Under the pieces are notes generated by a model, which saw only the letters and a list, made by a program, of their open reading frames with translations, did not search any database and was not told where the DNA came from. This document shows, in pieces, positions 7,317 to 15,198 of a stretch of DNA of 32,307 bases (position 1 is its first letter; each line of letters begins with the position of its first letter). The position numbers and the translations under genes are program-made. Source of the stretch: Pseudomonadaceae bacterium (GTDB lineage Bacteria > Pseudomonadota > Gammaproteobacteria > Pseudomonadales > Pseudomonadaceae); NCBI GenBank assembly GCA_019745275.1, contig JAIETJ010000097.1:1-32307 (forward strand), in the 5' to 3' direction.

Positions 7317-8495
7317 TTAGGCGTCATAACCGCTAGTGCCCGCAGGCTGCGTGGTCGAGCTATAACGCGCAATAATAATCGCAGCAGCCAGCGCCGCAAG
7401 ACTGGCTAGGGCAAAGGTCCACTTGGCCCCCAGTGCGGTCCAGCTATAGCCGGCATATAACGCCCCTACCGCGCCACCAACACCGGTTAACGCGGCATAC
7501 AAGGCTTGGCCCTGCCCTTGCTGTTGCGCGGCAAAACTGCGCTGCACAAACAAAATCGCCGCCGCATGAAAACTGCCAAAAGTGGCCGCGTGCAGTAACT
7601 GGGCAAATAACAACACACTGAGTTGCTCAGCAAAAAAACCCAGCAATAACCAGCGCAGGCTCGCCAGCAGAAAACTAACCACCAGCATTTGCTTAAGGCT
7701 GACCTGCTGCAGCATTTGCGGGATGAGCATAAACACCAGCACCTCAGCCAGCACGCCCAAGGCCCAGAGCCAGCCGATCATCCCGCGCGAATAACCCAGA
7801 TGCTCTAAATGAATGCTGATAAAGGTGTAGTAAGGCCCATGCGACAACTGCATCAGCGCCACGCACAGGTAAAAAGCTAAAATTCCAGGCTGGCGCAACT
7901 GTGCGATCAAGCCGCCAGTGGCGGACTCGCGCCGCGACACCGACGGTTGCGCATCGGGCACCCAACAACTGCTCAGCGCAATGCAGGCCACTATTGCCAG
8001 CAACAACCAGGGATACAACGCTAGGCTGTAGCGCTCAAACAGAATCCCTAAGCCCACCACGCTGAGAATAAAACCGATCGAACCCCACAAGCGTATTTGC
8101 GTATATCGCGCCGCTTGCTCGCGCAAATGCGCCAGGGTGATGACTTCAAACTGCGGTAACACTGCATGCCAAAAAAACGCATGCAGAGCCATTACCAGCG
8201 CCAACCAAGCGTAGGTTTTGCTGACAAATATCAGGCTTAAACTGGCCAAGGTGCAGAAAGCGCCGAGCCGCACGATCAGTAGCCGACGACCGGTGCGATC
8301 GCCCAGCCAACCCCACAAACTAGGAGCCAAACAGCGCATCAGCATCGGAATCGCAATCAGCTCGCCGATCCGTGCCGGCGAGAACCCTAGCGAGTCAAAA
8401 TACAATGCCAAAAACGGTGCCGTGGCGCCGAGCAAGGCGAAATAACACAGGTAAAACCCCGACAGGCGCCAGTACGGCAGCGCCGGTTCGATCAC
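7317..8495 (-). CDS. MFS transporter, phenylpropionate porter (HcaT-like) family
   Basis: The product is 392 residues with about 12 hydrophobic segments, the standard MFS length. The cytoplasmic loop motif [13 protein letters not shown] matches MFS motif A. The start [20 protein letters not shown] with [19 protein letters not shown] resembles the HcaT-like MFS subfamily (MFS_1-like), found beside aroC in Pseudomonas. I chose the GTG at 8495-8493: it overlaps the aroC stop as GTGA, implying translational coupling, and it gives a normal N-terminus. A longer frame reaching 8621 would sit inside aroC and add a non-hydrophobic tail. Substrate unknown; HcaT relatives were named for 3-phenylpropionate, but this is not evidence for this protein. 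Confidence 0.88.
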   Translation of the reverse strand: MIEPALPYWRLSGFYLCYFALLGATAPFLALYFDSLGFSPARIGELIAIPMLMRCLAPSLWGWLGDRTGRRLLIVRLGAFCTLASLSLIFVSKTYAWLALVMALHAFFWHAVLPQFEVITLAHLREQAARYTQIRLWGSIGFILSVVGLGILFERYSLALYPWLLLAIVACIALSSCWVPDAQPSVSRRESATGGLIAQLRQPGILAFYLCVALMQLSHGPYYTFISIHLEHLGYSRGMIGWLWALGVLAEVLVFMLIPQMLQQVSLKQMLVVSFLLASLRWLLLGFFAEQLSVLLFAQLLHAATFGSFHAAAILFVQRSFAAQQQGQGQALYAALTGVGGAVGALYAGYSWTALGAKWTFALASLAALAAAIIIARYSSTTQPAGTSGYDA

Positions 8496-9583
8496 AGTTG
8501 CGCTAGCACCGGCGTAGTTACCTGCACATCGGCATTTTGCCCACGATGGCGGAGCAAATGGTCCAGCAACACCATGGCCATCATCGCCTCGGCGATTGGC
8601 GTGGCCCGAATGCCCACGCAAGGGTCATGCCGCCCCTTAGTGATGACGTCCACCGAATTACCTGCAACATCCACCGAACGACCCGGCGTGGTGATACTCG
8701 AGGTAGGTTTAAGGGCCAAATGCGCCACAATCGGCTGGCCTGAAGAGATCCCACCGAGAATGCCACCGCTGTGATTGCTCAAAAAGCCGGCAGGGGTCAT
8801 TTCATCCCGGTGCTCCGTGCCGCGCTGGGCGACACAAGCAAAGCCATCGCCGATTTCCACGCCTTTGACCGCATTGATACTCATCAGCGCATGGGCTAGC
8901 TCGGCGTCGAGACGATCAAAAATCGGCTCCCCTAGACCCGGCATAACACCCTCGGCGACCACGGTAATCTTCGCACCCACGGAATCTTGGTCACGGCGCA
9001 GTTGGTCCATGTAGGCTTCCAACTCGGCGACTTTATCTGGATCTGGGCTAAAGAAAGCGTTCTGCTCAACCGCCTCCCAGCTCTTAAAGCCGATCTCAAT
9101 CGGCCCCAACTGGCTCATATAGCCGCGCACGGTAATGCCCTGAGTGGCTAAATATTTCTTGGCGATGGCACCGGCGGCAACCCGCATGGCGGTTTCCCGC
9201 GCCGAACTACGGCCGCCGCCGCGATAATCGCGCAGACCGTATTTATGCTGATAGGTGTAATCGGCATGCGCCGGGCGGAACTGGTCTTTAATCGCCGAAT
9301 AGTCTTTGGACTTTTGATCGGTGTTGCGAATCAGCAAGCCAATCGGGCAGCCGGTGGTTTTGCCCTCAAATACGCCGCTAACGATTTCGACCTCATCGTC
9401 TTCTTGGCGCTGAGTGGTGTGCCGGCTGGTGCCGGGCTTGCGCCGGTCGAGATCAATCTGCAAGTCGGCCAGCGACAGTTCAAGCCCCGGCGGGCAGCCG
9501 TCGACAATCGCCACCAAGGCTGGGCCATGGCTTTCGCCTGCAGTGGTAACAGTAAACAGCTTGCCGTAAGTATTGCCGGACAT
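8492..9583 (-). CDS. aroC: Chorismate synthase
   Basis: The product is 363 residues. AroC makes chorismate from 5-enolpyruvylshikimate-3-phosphate, the last common step of aromatic synthesis, using reduced FMN. The start is ATG 9583, giving [20 protein letters not shown]. Signatures visible are [18 protein letters not shown] (with His19), [35 protein letters not shown] and [16 protein letters not shown]. The stop overlaps the GTG of the MFS gene by four bases, so aroC, the MFS gene and the MtnD-like gene are likely one operon. An upstream in-frame extension to 9667 lacks family similarity and is not used. Confidence 0.98.
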   Translation of the reverse strand: MSGNTYGKLFTVTTAGESHGPALVAIVDGCPPGLELSLADLQIDLDRRKPGTSRHTTQRQEDDEVEIVSGVFEGKTTGCPIGLLIRNTDQKSKDYSAIKDQFRPAHADYTYQHKYGLRDYRGGGRSSARETAMRVAAGAIAKKYLATQGITVRGYMSQLGPIEIGFKSWEAVEQNAFFSPDPDKVAELEAYMDQLRRDQDSVGAKITVVAEGVMPGLGEPIFDRLDAELAHALMSINAVKGVEIGDGFACVAQRGTEHRDEMTPAGFLSNHSGGILGGISSGQPIVAHLALKPTSSITTPGRSVDVAGNSVDVITKGRHDPCVGIRATPIAEAMMAMVLLDHLLRHRGQNADVQVTTPVLAQL

Positions 9584-9618
9584 GCAGAGCGCTCCGCGAG
9601 CTAATTCGAAAGGCGCAA

Positions 9619-9647
9619 AGTATACCCGCGCCAGCCGTCGCCGGCAC
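9619..9647 (-). promoter_or_regulatory. Possible aroC promoter
   Basis: On the minus strand there is TATACT (9619-9624), a good -10, with GTGCCG (9642-9647) 17 bases upstream as a weak -35. It lies 36 bases before the aroC ATG and next to an alternating GC tract. Confidence 0.5.
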
Positions 9648-9651
9648 GTCT

Positions 9652-9667
9652 GTGCGCGCGCGCGCAC
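9652..9667. other. Alternating purine-pyrimidine palindrome (Z-DNA-prone)
   Basis: The 16 bases GTGCGCGCGCGCGCAC are a perfect palindrome of strictly alternating purine and pyrimidine. They sit just upstream of the possible aroC promoter, between aroC and the divergent gene at 9746. Such tracts can take a left-handed form under negative supercoiling; a regulatory role is only inference. Confidence 0.6.
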
Positions 9668-9745
9668 TAATATCGGCTAATCTGCCAAACAGCAGCGCTC
9701 GCGTTGCAGCCCAACAACAGATCAAACGAGTACTGCACAACCATC

Positions 9746-10525
9746 ATGAGCGACACCCCTGAGCTGCCTGAACATGCCGAGCAAATCGCCGAACTCAAGC
9801 GCCAATGGGCTGAGTCACCGGCCAAGCACTGGCAACTACTGCGCATGCTCGCGCAGCCCACTGAACGTGGCAGCGGCGCACGAGGGTTGCGCTTTGCTGA
9901 ACTAGCCCGCAGCGAGCGGCACCACCCGCACCTGAGCATGCTGCGCCTGAACGTGCAATTACCCGCGCAAGTACTGCATCGCGAACACAACGTGTTGGAG
10001 CTCTGGCTCGATCATCGCTTGCACACCGCCGAGTTCGGCCCCACCAGCGGCCTGCAAACCGAACCGAGCAATCGTGGCCTAGGTCGTTTTTTAGTCGCGC
10101 AAGCAATTAACTGGGCACTGCCGCGCTGCGGCCACTACCAGGTTATCGGCGGCGACTTTAGCGGCAAAGACAACTTTGACGAAAGCTTGCGCGTGCGCCG
10201 CGATCACCTACTCGAAACGCTCGGCTTTAACGTGACTTACAGCGACACCGCGCAGTTGAAAGGCGGCTACAGCGCTTCTTTACTCAGCGACCTAAAAGGC
10301 CAATGGAATGGCGAAAAGGTGCAAATAGTTGGCTTACTCGAGGCCGGCAAGATGCTCCAGCAAGCCGATCAAACCCTAGCGGAACAAGCCATTAAGCTGC
10401 GCCAAAAAGATGAACTACTGGCGGCCAGCGTGCGTGACGAAGGCGCGTTGCGCTTCACCATTAGTACGCTGGTGATCTTCTGCTTATTTCAAGCCGCCCT
10501 GCTGCTTTGGCTGATGGTGCGATAA
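9746..10525 (+). CDS. Conserved hypothetical protein: GNAT-like domain, coiled coil, C-terminal membrane anchor
   Basis: The product is 259 residues from ATG 9746; a TTG start at 9704 is possible but less likely. The middle part looks like a degenerate GNAT acyltransferase fold. NRGLGRFLVAQAINWAL (about 109-125) resembles the acetyl-CoA-binding motif A, and LLETLGFNVTY (about 155-165) resembles the later GNAT beta-alpha element. An uncharged-to-polar segment (about 195-230) with Gln, Lys and Glu repeats likely forms a coiled coil, followed by a single C-terminal membrane helix (about 237-257) ending WLMVR. The layout suggests a tail-anchored cytoplasmic protein. It is divergent from aroC and convergent with prmB; I recall a hypothetical gene at this place in other Pseudomonas. 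No function can be assigned. Confidence 0.8.
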   Translation: MSDTPELPEHAEQIAELKRQWAESPAKHWQLLRMLAQPTERGSGARGLRFAELARSERHHPHLSMLRLNVQLPAQVLHREHNVLELWLDHRLHTAEFGPTSGLQTEPSNRGLGRFLVAQAINWALPRCGHYQVIGGDFSGKDNFDESLRVRRDHLLETLGFNVTYSDTAQLKGGYSASLLSDLKGQWNGEKVQIVGLLEAGKMLQQADQTLAEQAIKLRQKDELLAASVRDEGALRFTISTLVIFCLFQAALLLWLMVR

Positions 10526-10546
10526 ACCAGACCGCTGCACGCCGCG

Positions 10547-11458
10547 TTACAGCAGCCGCGAAACAAACAACGCCTGATGTTCGCGGCACTGCGCGGCCGC
10601 CAACAAGAACACCCCATGACCACCCTGCTCAAATTCCAGCCAGGTAAAGTCCACTTCAGGATACAGCTCGCAGACATGCACCTGGCTGTTGCCAACTTCA
10701 ACGATCAGCGTGCCACGCTCGGTCAGATGATCAGCCGCTTCAGCCAGAATCCGTCGCACCAAGTCCAAACCGTCATCACCACAGCCTAAACCCAGTGCCG
10801 GCTCGTGCTGATATTCCGCCGGCATATCCTCGACATCCTCGGCATCCACATATGGCGGATTGGACACGATCAAGTCAAAACGCTGCTTGGGCATGGCATT
10901 AAAACCATCGCTCTGCACTGAGAACACTCGTTCCTCTAGGCCGTGCTGGAGAATGTTCTCATTAGCAACATCCAACGCATCAAAGGACAAATCCGCCAAC
11001 ACCACTTCCGCTTCGGGGAAGCTAAAGGCGCAGGCAATGCCAATGCAGCCAGAGCCGGTGCACAGATCCAAAATTCGGCTTGGGCTATGCGCTAACCACG
11101 GTTCAAACTGCCCGCCAATCAACTCGCCAATCGGTGAACGAGGAATCAGCACACGCTCATCGACCACAAAGGGTAAGCCACAGAACCACGCCTCACCGAG
11201 TAAATAGGCGGTTGGCACTCGATCTTCAATGCGCCGACGCAGCAGCTCTTGCAGATGCGCCTGCTCGTCTGCCTCTAAACGGCAATCTAGATAGCTATCA
11301 GCAATTTCCCACGGCAAATGCAATGCACCTAGGACCAACTGACGGGCCTCGTCCCACGCATTATCGGTACCGTGACCGAAAAACAAATCGGCATCATGAA
11401 AGCGGCTGACGGCCCAACGAATGTGGTCACGCAGGGTACGCAGGCGAGAATCGGTCAC
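10547..11458 (-). CDS. prmB: Ribosomal protein uL3 N5-glutamine methyltransferase
   Basis: The product is 303 residues from a GTG at 11458-11456, preceded by an excellent GGAGG site 8 bases upstream; longer frames up to 11629 lack this. The N-terminal helical domain includes [22 protein letters not shown], which is typical of PrmB. The SAM-binding motif [17 protein letters not shown] and the catalytic NPPY motif ([16 protein letters not shown]) follow. The [11 protein letters not shown] segment separates PrmB from its paralogue PrmC. The enzyme methylates a glutamine of ribosomal protein L3 (Gln150 in E. coli) and aids 50S assembly. It stands alone on the minus strand, convergent with the gene at 9746. 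Confidence 0.95.
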   Translation of the reverse strand: MTDSRLRTLRDHIRWAVSRFHDADLFFGHGTDNAWDEARQLVLGALHLPWEIADSYLDCRLEADEQAHLQELLRRRIEDRVPTAYLLGEAWFCGLPFVVDERVLIPRSPIGELIGGQFEPWLAHSPSRILDLCTGSGCIGIACAFSFPEAEVVLADLSFDALDVANENILQHGLEERVFSVQSDGFNAMPKQRFDLIVSNPPYVDAEDVEDMPAEYQHEPALGLGCGDDGLDLVRRILAEAADHLTERGTLIVEVGNSQVHVCELYPEVDFTWLEFEQGGHGVFLLAAAQCREHQALFVSRLL

Positions 11459-11642
11459 GGCAAAGTCCTCCAAAACGGGCGGCAATTTTAGGCGCAAAAG
11501 GTCGCCGCTGGCGAGCGCCGAGCAGCTATAGGGCGGAGTAAATAAATCTGCTGAGGCGCTACCCAGATCTGTAGACCCGACTAAATTTAATTCAGCCCGC
11601 GCCATTCGCCGCGCAGCCCAACCGAGCACCCGCGGAGCCTAT

Positions 11643-11957
11643 ATGAAGCGTGCAAAAACCTTTACCGCCCGCCGCTTGCGCAGCCACGACCGCTCAAAAT
11701 GGCAGCGCCAAGCCGAAATTGCCGTGGCGGCATTTTTTTGCTGCTTCGCCATCTTGCTGGCCATGGCCGGTTTGGCCAGCTTCTTAGGGCACCCGAGCAG
11801 CCTGCCATGGCTAAGTAGTTTTGCCCCGCTGAGTTTGCTGATTGCCGGGGTATTTTTGTTATGGCTAGGGGTATTGGCGTGGCGCATTAGCCGTATTCGT
11901 CAACATCAGCGTGACTTGTACGCCGCACGCCACCCGAATGAGGAACCAAACAGTTAA
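11643..11957 (+). CDS. Small two-helix membrane protein, unknown function
   Basis: The product is 104 residues. A basic N-terminus (MKRAKTFTARRLRSHDRSKW) is followed by two hydrophobic helices, about 25-48 and 62-84. A basic cytoplasmic-type tail follows (RISRIRQHQRDLYAARH). By the positive-inside rule both ends lie in the cytoplasm. GGAG sits 8 bases before ATG 11643, so the start is well supported. It is divergent from prmB and upstream of the Smr gene. I do not recognise a named family and infer only that it is a genuine small membrane protein. Confidence 0.75.
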   Translation: MKRAKTFTARRLRSHDRSKWQRQAEIAVAAFFCCFAILLAMAGLASFLGHPSSLPWLSSFAPLSLLIAGVFLLWLGVLAWRISRIRQHQRDLYAARHPNEEPNS

Positions 11958-11965
11958 GCCGCCGC

Positions 11966-12002
11966 GTTTACGCCAGCGAGCCCGGCGCTCGTACTGGTAA
12001 AC
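11966..12002. repeat. Imperfect 37-base inverted repeat between the small membrane gene and the Smr gene
   Basis: The pairing segments in order are GTTTA, CCAG, CGAGC, a CCGGC loop, GCTCG, CTGG and TAAAC. A CG bulge lies on the left side and a TA bulge on the right. It begins 9 bases after the stop at 11957 and ends 23 bases before the next ATG. There is no T tract, so it is not a standard terminator; it may be an RNA stability hairpin or a palindromic repeat. Confidence 0.5.
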
Positions 12003-12025
12003 TAGCCGGCCTTGGCGGAGGCCCT

Positions 12026-12583
12026 ATGCAAGACGACGACCTAAACCTATTCAAATCAGCGACCCAGGGCATCAAGCCGATCAACCATGACCGCGCCGAC
12101 ATTGGCAAAAGCCCAGCCGATCGCCAGCAACTGGCCAAACGTCGACAAGCCGCCACAGTGCGGACAACCAGCCTAACCATCGACGGTTTATCTGATTTAT
12201 TTGTCCTCGATGTGAGCGCCGAAGAAGAACTGTATTGGGCCCGCGACGGCGTACAAGAAAGCCAAATGCGCAAACTCAAAGCCGGGCAAATCGGCTTTGA
12301 GGGCAGCCTCGACCTGCACGGCATGAGCGTGGAGAAAGCCCGCGAAACCCTCTGGGCCTTTCTCGCCGAAGCGACCAAACTGGAAGTTCGCTGTGTGCGC
12401 ATCACCCATGGTAAGGCCGCGCGCATAGACGGCAAACGCCCACTGATCAAAAGTCACGTCAATACCTGGCTGCGCCAACACACCCAAGTGCTCGGCTTCA
12501 CCTCATGCAACGGCAAACACGGCGGCAGCGGCGCGGTTTATGTGATGCTCAAACGCACCATGCTCGAAGGCCGCGATGAGTAA
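12026..12583 (+). CDS. Smr domain protein, SmrA-like
   Basis: The product is 185 residues with GGAGG just upstream of ATG 12026. The N-terminal segment (DDDLNLFKSATQGIKPINHD) resembles E. coli SmrA rather than SmrB. The C-terminal Smr domain shows SLDLHGMSVEKAR (DLHG at 96-99), RITHGKA (H128-G129-K130) and the closing GGSGAVYVMLKRT. Smr domains are nucleases: stand-alone SmrB cleaves mRNA at collided ribosomes, whereas the role of SmrA is less clear. The DLHG motif, which E. coli SmrA lacks, is intact here, so nuclease activity is plausible. It lies upstream of folE in the same direction with a 134-base gap. Confidence 0.9.
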   Translation: MQDDDLNLFKSATQGIKPINHDRADIGKSPADRQQLAKRRQAATVRTTSLTIDGLSDLFVLDVSAEEELYWARDGVQESQMRKLKAGQIGFEGSLDLHGMSVEKARETLWAFLAEATKLEVRCVRITHGKAARIDGKRPLIKSHVNTWLRQHTQVLGFTSCNGKHGGSGAVYVMLKRTMLEGRDE

Positions 12584-12717
12584 CACGCAGATAACTAACC
12601 TGCACCCAACAGGCACGCTCGTCGGCTAAAACCGCGCTAACGGGTTGTCAGCACGCCCCGCGCCACCTACCCTGCGCGCCTGCATACCTGAACACCTGCA
12701 TATCAACAGGAAAGACC

Positions 12718-13263
12718 ATGTCTCTGGAACACAGCTACAACGCCATCCTCACCGAACTGGGCGAGGACGCCGGCCGTGAAGGCTTGCTCGACACACCTAA
12801 ACGCGCTGCCAAAGCCATGCAATACCTGTGCAACGGCTACAGCAAAAGCCTCGATGAAGTGGTTAACGGTGCGCTGTTCAGCTCCGACAACAGTGAAATG
12901 GTGTTGGTTAAAAATATCGAACTGTATTCGCTGTGCGAACACCACATGCTGCCCTTTATTGGCAAAGCGCATGTCGCCTATATTCCTAACGGCAAAGTGT
13001 TGGGGCTATCGAAAGTGGCGCGAATTGTCGACATGTACGCTCGCCGGCTACAGATCCAAGAAAACCTCAGCCGGCAAATTGCCGAGGCCATCCAGCAAGT
13101 CACTGGCGCACTCGGCGTCGCGGTGGTGATCGAGGCGCAGCACATGTGCATGATGATGCGCGGTGTCGAGAAGCAAAACTCCTCAATGGTCACCTCGGTG
13201 ATGCTCGGCGAATTTCGCAGCAACCCGGCCACCCGCAGCGAATTTCTTAGCCTGATTGGTTAA
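12718..13263 (+). CDS. folE: GTP cyclohydrolase I
   Basis: The product is 181 residues. FolE converts GTP to 7,8-dihydroneopterin triphosphate, the first step of folate (and in some species pterin and queuosine) synthesis. Zinc ligands are visible as C73 and H76 in [10 protein letters not shown] and C144 in [11 protein letters not shown], matching C110, H113 and C181 of E. coli. [21 protein letters not shown] and the tail TRSEFLSLI are standard. The protein lacks the long N-terminal extension of the E. coli enzyme. An AGGAAAG ribosome site precedes ATG 12718. Pseudomonas often has two folE copies; which one this is cannot be told. Confidence 0.97.
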   Translation: MSLEHSYNAILTELGEDAGREGLLDTPKRAAKAMQYLCNGYSKSLDEVVNGALFSSDNSEMVLVKNIELYSLCEHHMLPFIGKAHVAYIPNGKVLGLSKVARIVDMYARRLQIQENLSRQIAEAIQQVTGALGVAVVIEAQHMCMMMRGVEKQNSSMVTSVMLGEFRSNPATRSEFLSLIG

Positions 13264-13325
13264 CCCCGCAGACTCATTACTGATGCCAGCCTGCTGGTAT
13301 TTCCCCCACCCCAAGGATACTTAAC

Positions 13326-13691
13326 GTGCTGCTTAAAGCCCTGCGAATTGGCCTCGGCCAACTGATCATTTTTATCGACTTTATTACCCGTCCGCGGCCC
13401 ATCCAACGCAGCGCCCAAGCGCAAGCCGTGGTTAACCAAGCGGCCGCCAGCTTGTCGCTGTATCAGTTTCGTGCCTGCCCATTTTGCGTACGTACCCGCC
13501 GCACCATTCGCCAACTGAACCTGCCGATTCAACTGCTGGATGCGATGAACGACGAAGTGGCGCGACAAACGCTGCTCACCGAGGGCGGCGCGATCAAGGT
13601 GCCGTGCCTGCGCATTGAAGAAAACGGCAGCACGACTTGGATGTATGACTCAAAAGTCATCATCGCCTACCTGCAGCAGCGTTTCGCGTAA
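13326..13691 (+). CDS. Membrane-anchored glutaredoxin-like protein
   Basis: The product is 121 residues from a GTG at 13326, with AAGGAT upstream. Residues 1-20 (MLLKALRIGLGQLIIFIDFI) form an uncleaved-looking hydrophobic helix, followed by a short linker. A glutaredoxin fold (about 43-121) with the CPFC active site (C51, C54) follows, in the context SLYQFRACPFCVRTRR. The later IKVPCLRI carries the cis-proline of the family, and TTWMYDSKVIIAYLQQRF the glutathione-binding end. It would reduce disulfides or bind glutathione at the membrane; the side is probably cytoplasmic, because RPRP follows the helix. It lies 62 bases after folE and is probably co-transcribed. No partner can be named. Confidence 0.88.
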   Translation: MLLKALRIGLGQLIIFIDFITRPRPIQRSAQAQAVVNQAAASLSLYQFRACPFCVRTRRTIRQLNLPIQLLDAMNDEVARQTLLTEGGAIKVPCLRIEENGSTTWMYDSKVIIAYLQQRFA

Positions 13692-13723
13692 CCCCAGCCG
13701 CTCCCTCGCCACTCTGCCACTCT

Positions 13724-13755
13724 GCCAGCCTGACGACTAAAGTCTAAAGGCTGGC
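13724..13755 (+). terminator. Hairpin after the glutaredoxin gene, no U tract
   Basis: GCCAGCCT (13724-13731) pairs with AGGCTGGC (13748-13755), and a smaller GAC/GTC stem can form inside the loop. No run of T follows, so it is either a weak terminator or a 3'-end stability hairpin. Confidence 0.4.
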
Positions 13756-13839
13756 ACGCTGCACCTATGCTTAAGTTGTTCCTGTAACGAAACGTTAATA
13801 AACGCGTCCGTTAAATCGTTTAATCAGGAGACAATAATA

Positions 13840-15135
13840 ATGCCCCGCTCCCCACTCGCCCGCGCCATCACCCTTGCCAGTTTAGGCAGCTGCCTTGCCT
13901 TGCCGAATTTGGCGCACGCCGACTTTGTTAAAGACAGTAAAGCCAGCCTTGAGCTGCGCAACTTCTATATGAATCGCGATTTTCGTCAGGGACACGACGA
14001 CAAACTGCCAACCGTTACCGGCAAAAGCCCTAAGGAATTTAAAAGTTACTCGGAAGAATGGGCGCAAGGCTTCCTGTTCCGGGCAGAGTCTGGCTATACC
14101 GAAGGCACCGTCGGGGTAGGTGTCGACACCCTAGGCCTGCTTGGCGTGCGCCTGGACTCTGGCCGCGGACGCTCCGGCACCAGCTTGTTGCAATTGGACA
14201 AAGAAACCGGTGAAGCGCAGTCCGACTATGGCTCTCTAGGGGCGACAGGTAAGGTCAAGATTTCTAAGAGCGTGATGAAAGTGGGAACCTTGCAGCCGAA
14301 AAATCCGGTGGTGCAGGCCAGCGACTCACGCCTATTGCCGCAAACCTTTCAAGGCGGCAGCTTAAATGTGCTGGAAGTCGACAACCTCAGTTTAAATGCC
14401 GGCGCATTAAGCAAGGTTAAGCAGCGCAACTCCAGCGATCATGAAGACATGACACTTAGCGGGTCGAGCAGTCGCGGCAGTGACCGCTTTAACTTTGGCG
14501 GCGCCGACTACGCACTGAACAAAAATCTCACCCTCAGCTACTACTACGCCGAACTGGAAAATATCTATCAGCAAAACTTCGCCGGTTTGGTTTATCTGCA
14601 GCCGCTCAGCGAAGGACAAACACTAAAGGCTGATCTGCGTTATTTCGACAGCTCTGATAATGGCAACCAATACGCGGGCAGAATTGATAACCGCGCACTC
14701 AATGGCATGCTCACCTACGGCGTGGGCGCGCACTCGTTTGGCCTGGGTTACCAGCAAATGAATGGTGATAAAGCCTTTCCATTTATCACCGACAGCGATC
14801 CTTACTTGGTTAACTACGTACAGATCGGCAACTTCGCCGCAGCAGAGGAACGCTCATGGCAGGCGCGTTACGACCTAAATTTTGCCAGCTACGGCATCCC
14901 CGGCTTGAGCCTGATGAGCCGTTACGTCAGCGGCGACAACATTGACCGCGGCGCACAATCTAACGGTAAAGAATGGGAACGTGACACCGACATCGCTTAC
15001 GTGCAGCCAGACGGCACTTTTAAGGGTGTCGGGATTAAATGGCGCAACGCCACATACCGCTCCAACTTGGTGAAGACCACCGAGGATCTGGACGAAAATC
15101 GCCTAATTCTTAGCTACACAGTGGCCCTCTGGTAA
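13840..15135 (+). CDS. OprD-family outer membrane porin
   Basis: The product is 431 residues. A signal peptide is clear (MPRSPLARAITLASLGSCLA then LPNLAHA), with cleavage after Ala27. The mature start DFVKDSKASLELRNFYMNRDF is the hallmark of OprD porins. EWAQGFLFRAESGYTEGTVGVGVD, SRLLPQTFQGG and the C-terminal LILSYTVALW, ending in an aromatic residue for BAM recognition, also match. These 18-strand channels take up amino acids, peptides or aromatic and small organic acids; the substrate subgroup cannot be set by eye. AGGAG lies before ATG 13840. The gene has its own region of 148 bases upstream and a strong terminator downstream. Confidence 0.95.
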   Translation: MPRSPLARAITLASLGSCLALPNLAHADFVKDSKASLELRNFYMNRDFRQGHDDKLPTVTGKSPKEFKSYSEEWAQGFLFRAESGYTEGTVGVGVDTLGLLGVRLDSGRGRSGTSLLQLDKETGEAQSDYGSLGATGKVKISKSVMKVGTLQPKNPVVQASDSRLLPQTFQGGSLNVLEVDNLSLNAGALSKVKQRNSSDHEDMTLSGSSSRGSDRFNFGGADYALNKNLTLSYYYAELENIYQQNFAGLVYLQPLSEGQTLKADLRYFDSSDNGNQYAGRIDNRALNGMLTYGVGAHSFGLGYQQMNGDKAFPFITDSDPYLVNYVQIGNFAAAEERSWQARYDLNFASYGIPGLSLMSRYVSGDNIDRGAQSNGKEWERDTDIAYVQPDGTFKGVGIKWRNATYRSNLVKTTEDLDENRLILSYTVALW

Positions 15136-15148
15136 TTCCTCCAGGCAC

Positions 15149-15188
15149 AAAAAAGCCCGCGATCACAACTGTGATCGCGGGCTTTTTT
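15149..15188. terminator. Bidirectional terminator between the porin and amt
   Basis: Two perfect 18-base arms (15149-15166 and 15171-15188) flank an AACT loop: A6, GCCCGCGATCAC, then the complement and T6. It serves the convergent genes ending at 15135 and 15199. Confidence 0.93.
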
Positions 15189-15198
15189 ACGCGCAAGA

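Noticed and set aside
8496..8621. Longer N-terminus for the MFS protein
   Set aside because: The extra 42 residues lie inside aroC in another frame, are not hydrophobic, and are replaced by a well-placed GTG overlapping the aroC stop.
13752..13770. TGGCAC upstream of the porin as a sigma-54 -24 element
   Set aside because: The required GC of the -12 element is not at the correct spacing, and TGGCAC is part of the arm of a hairpin.
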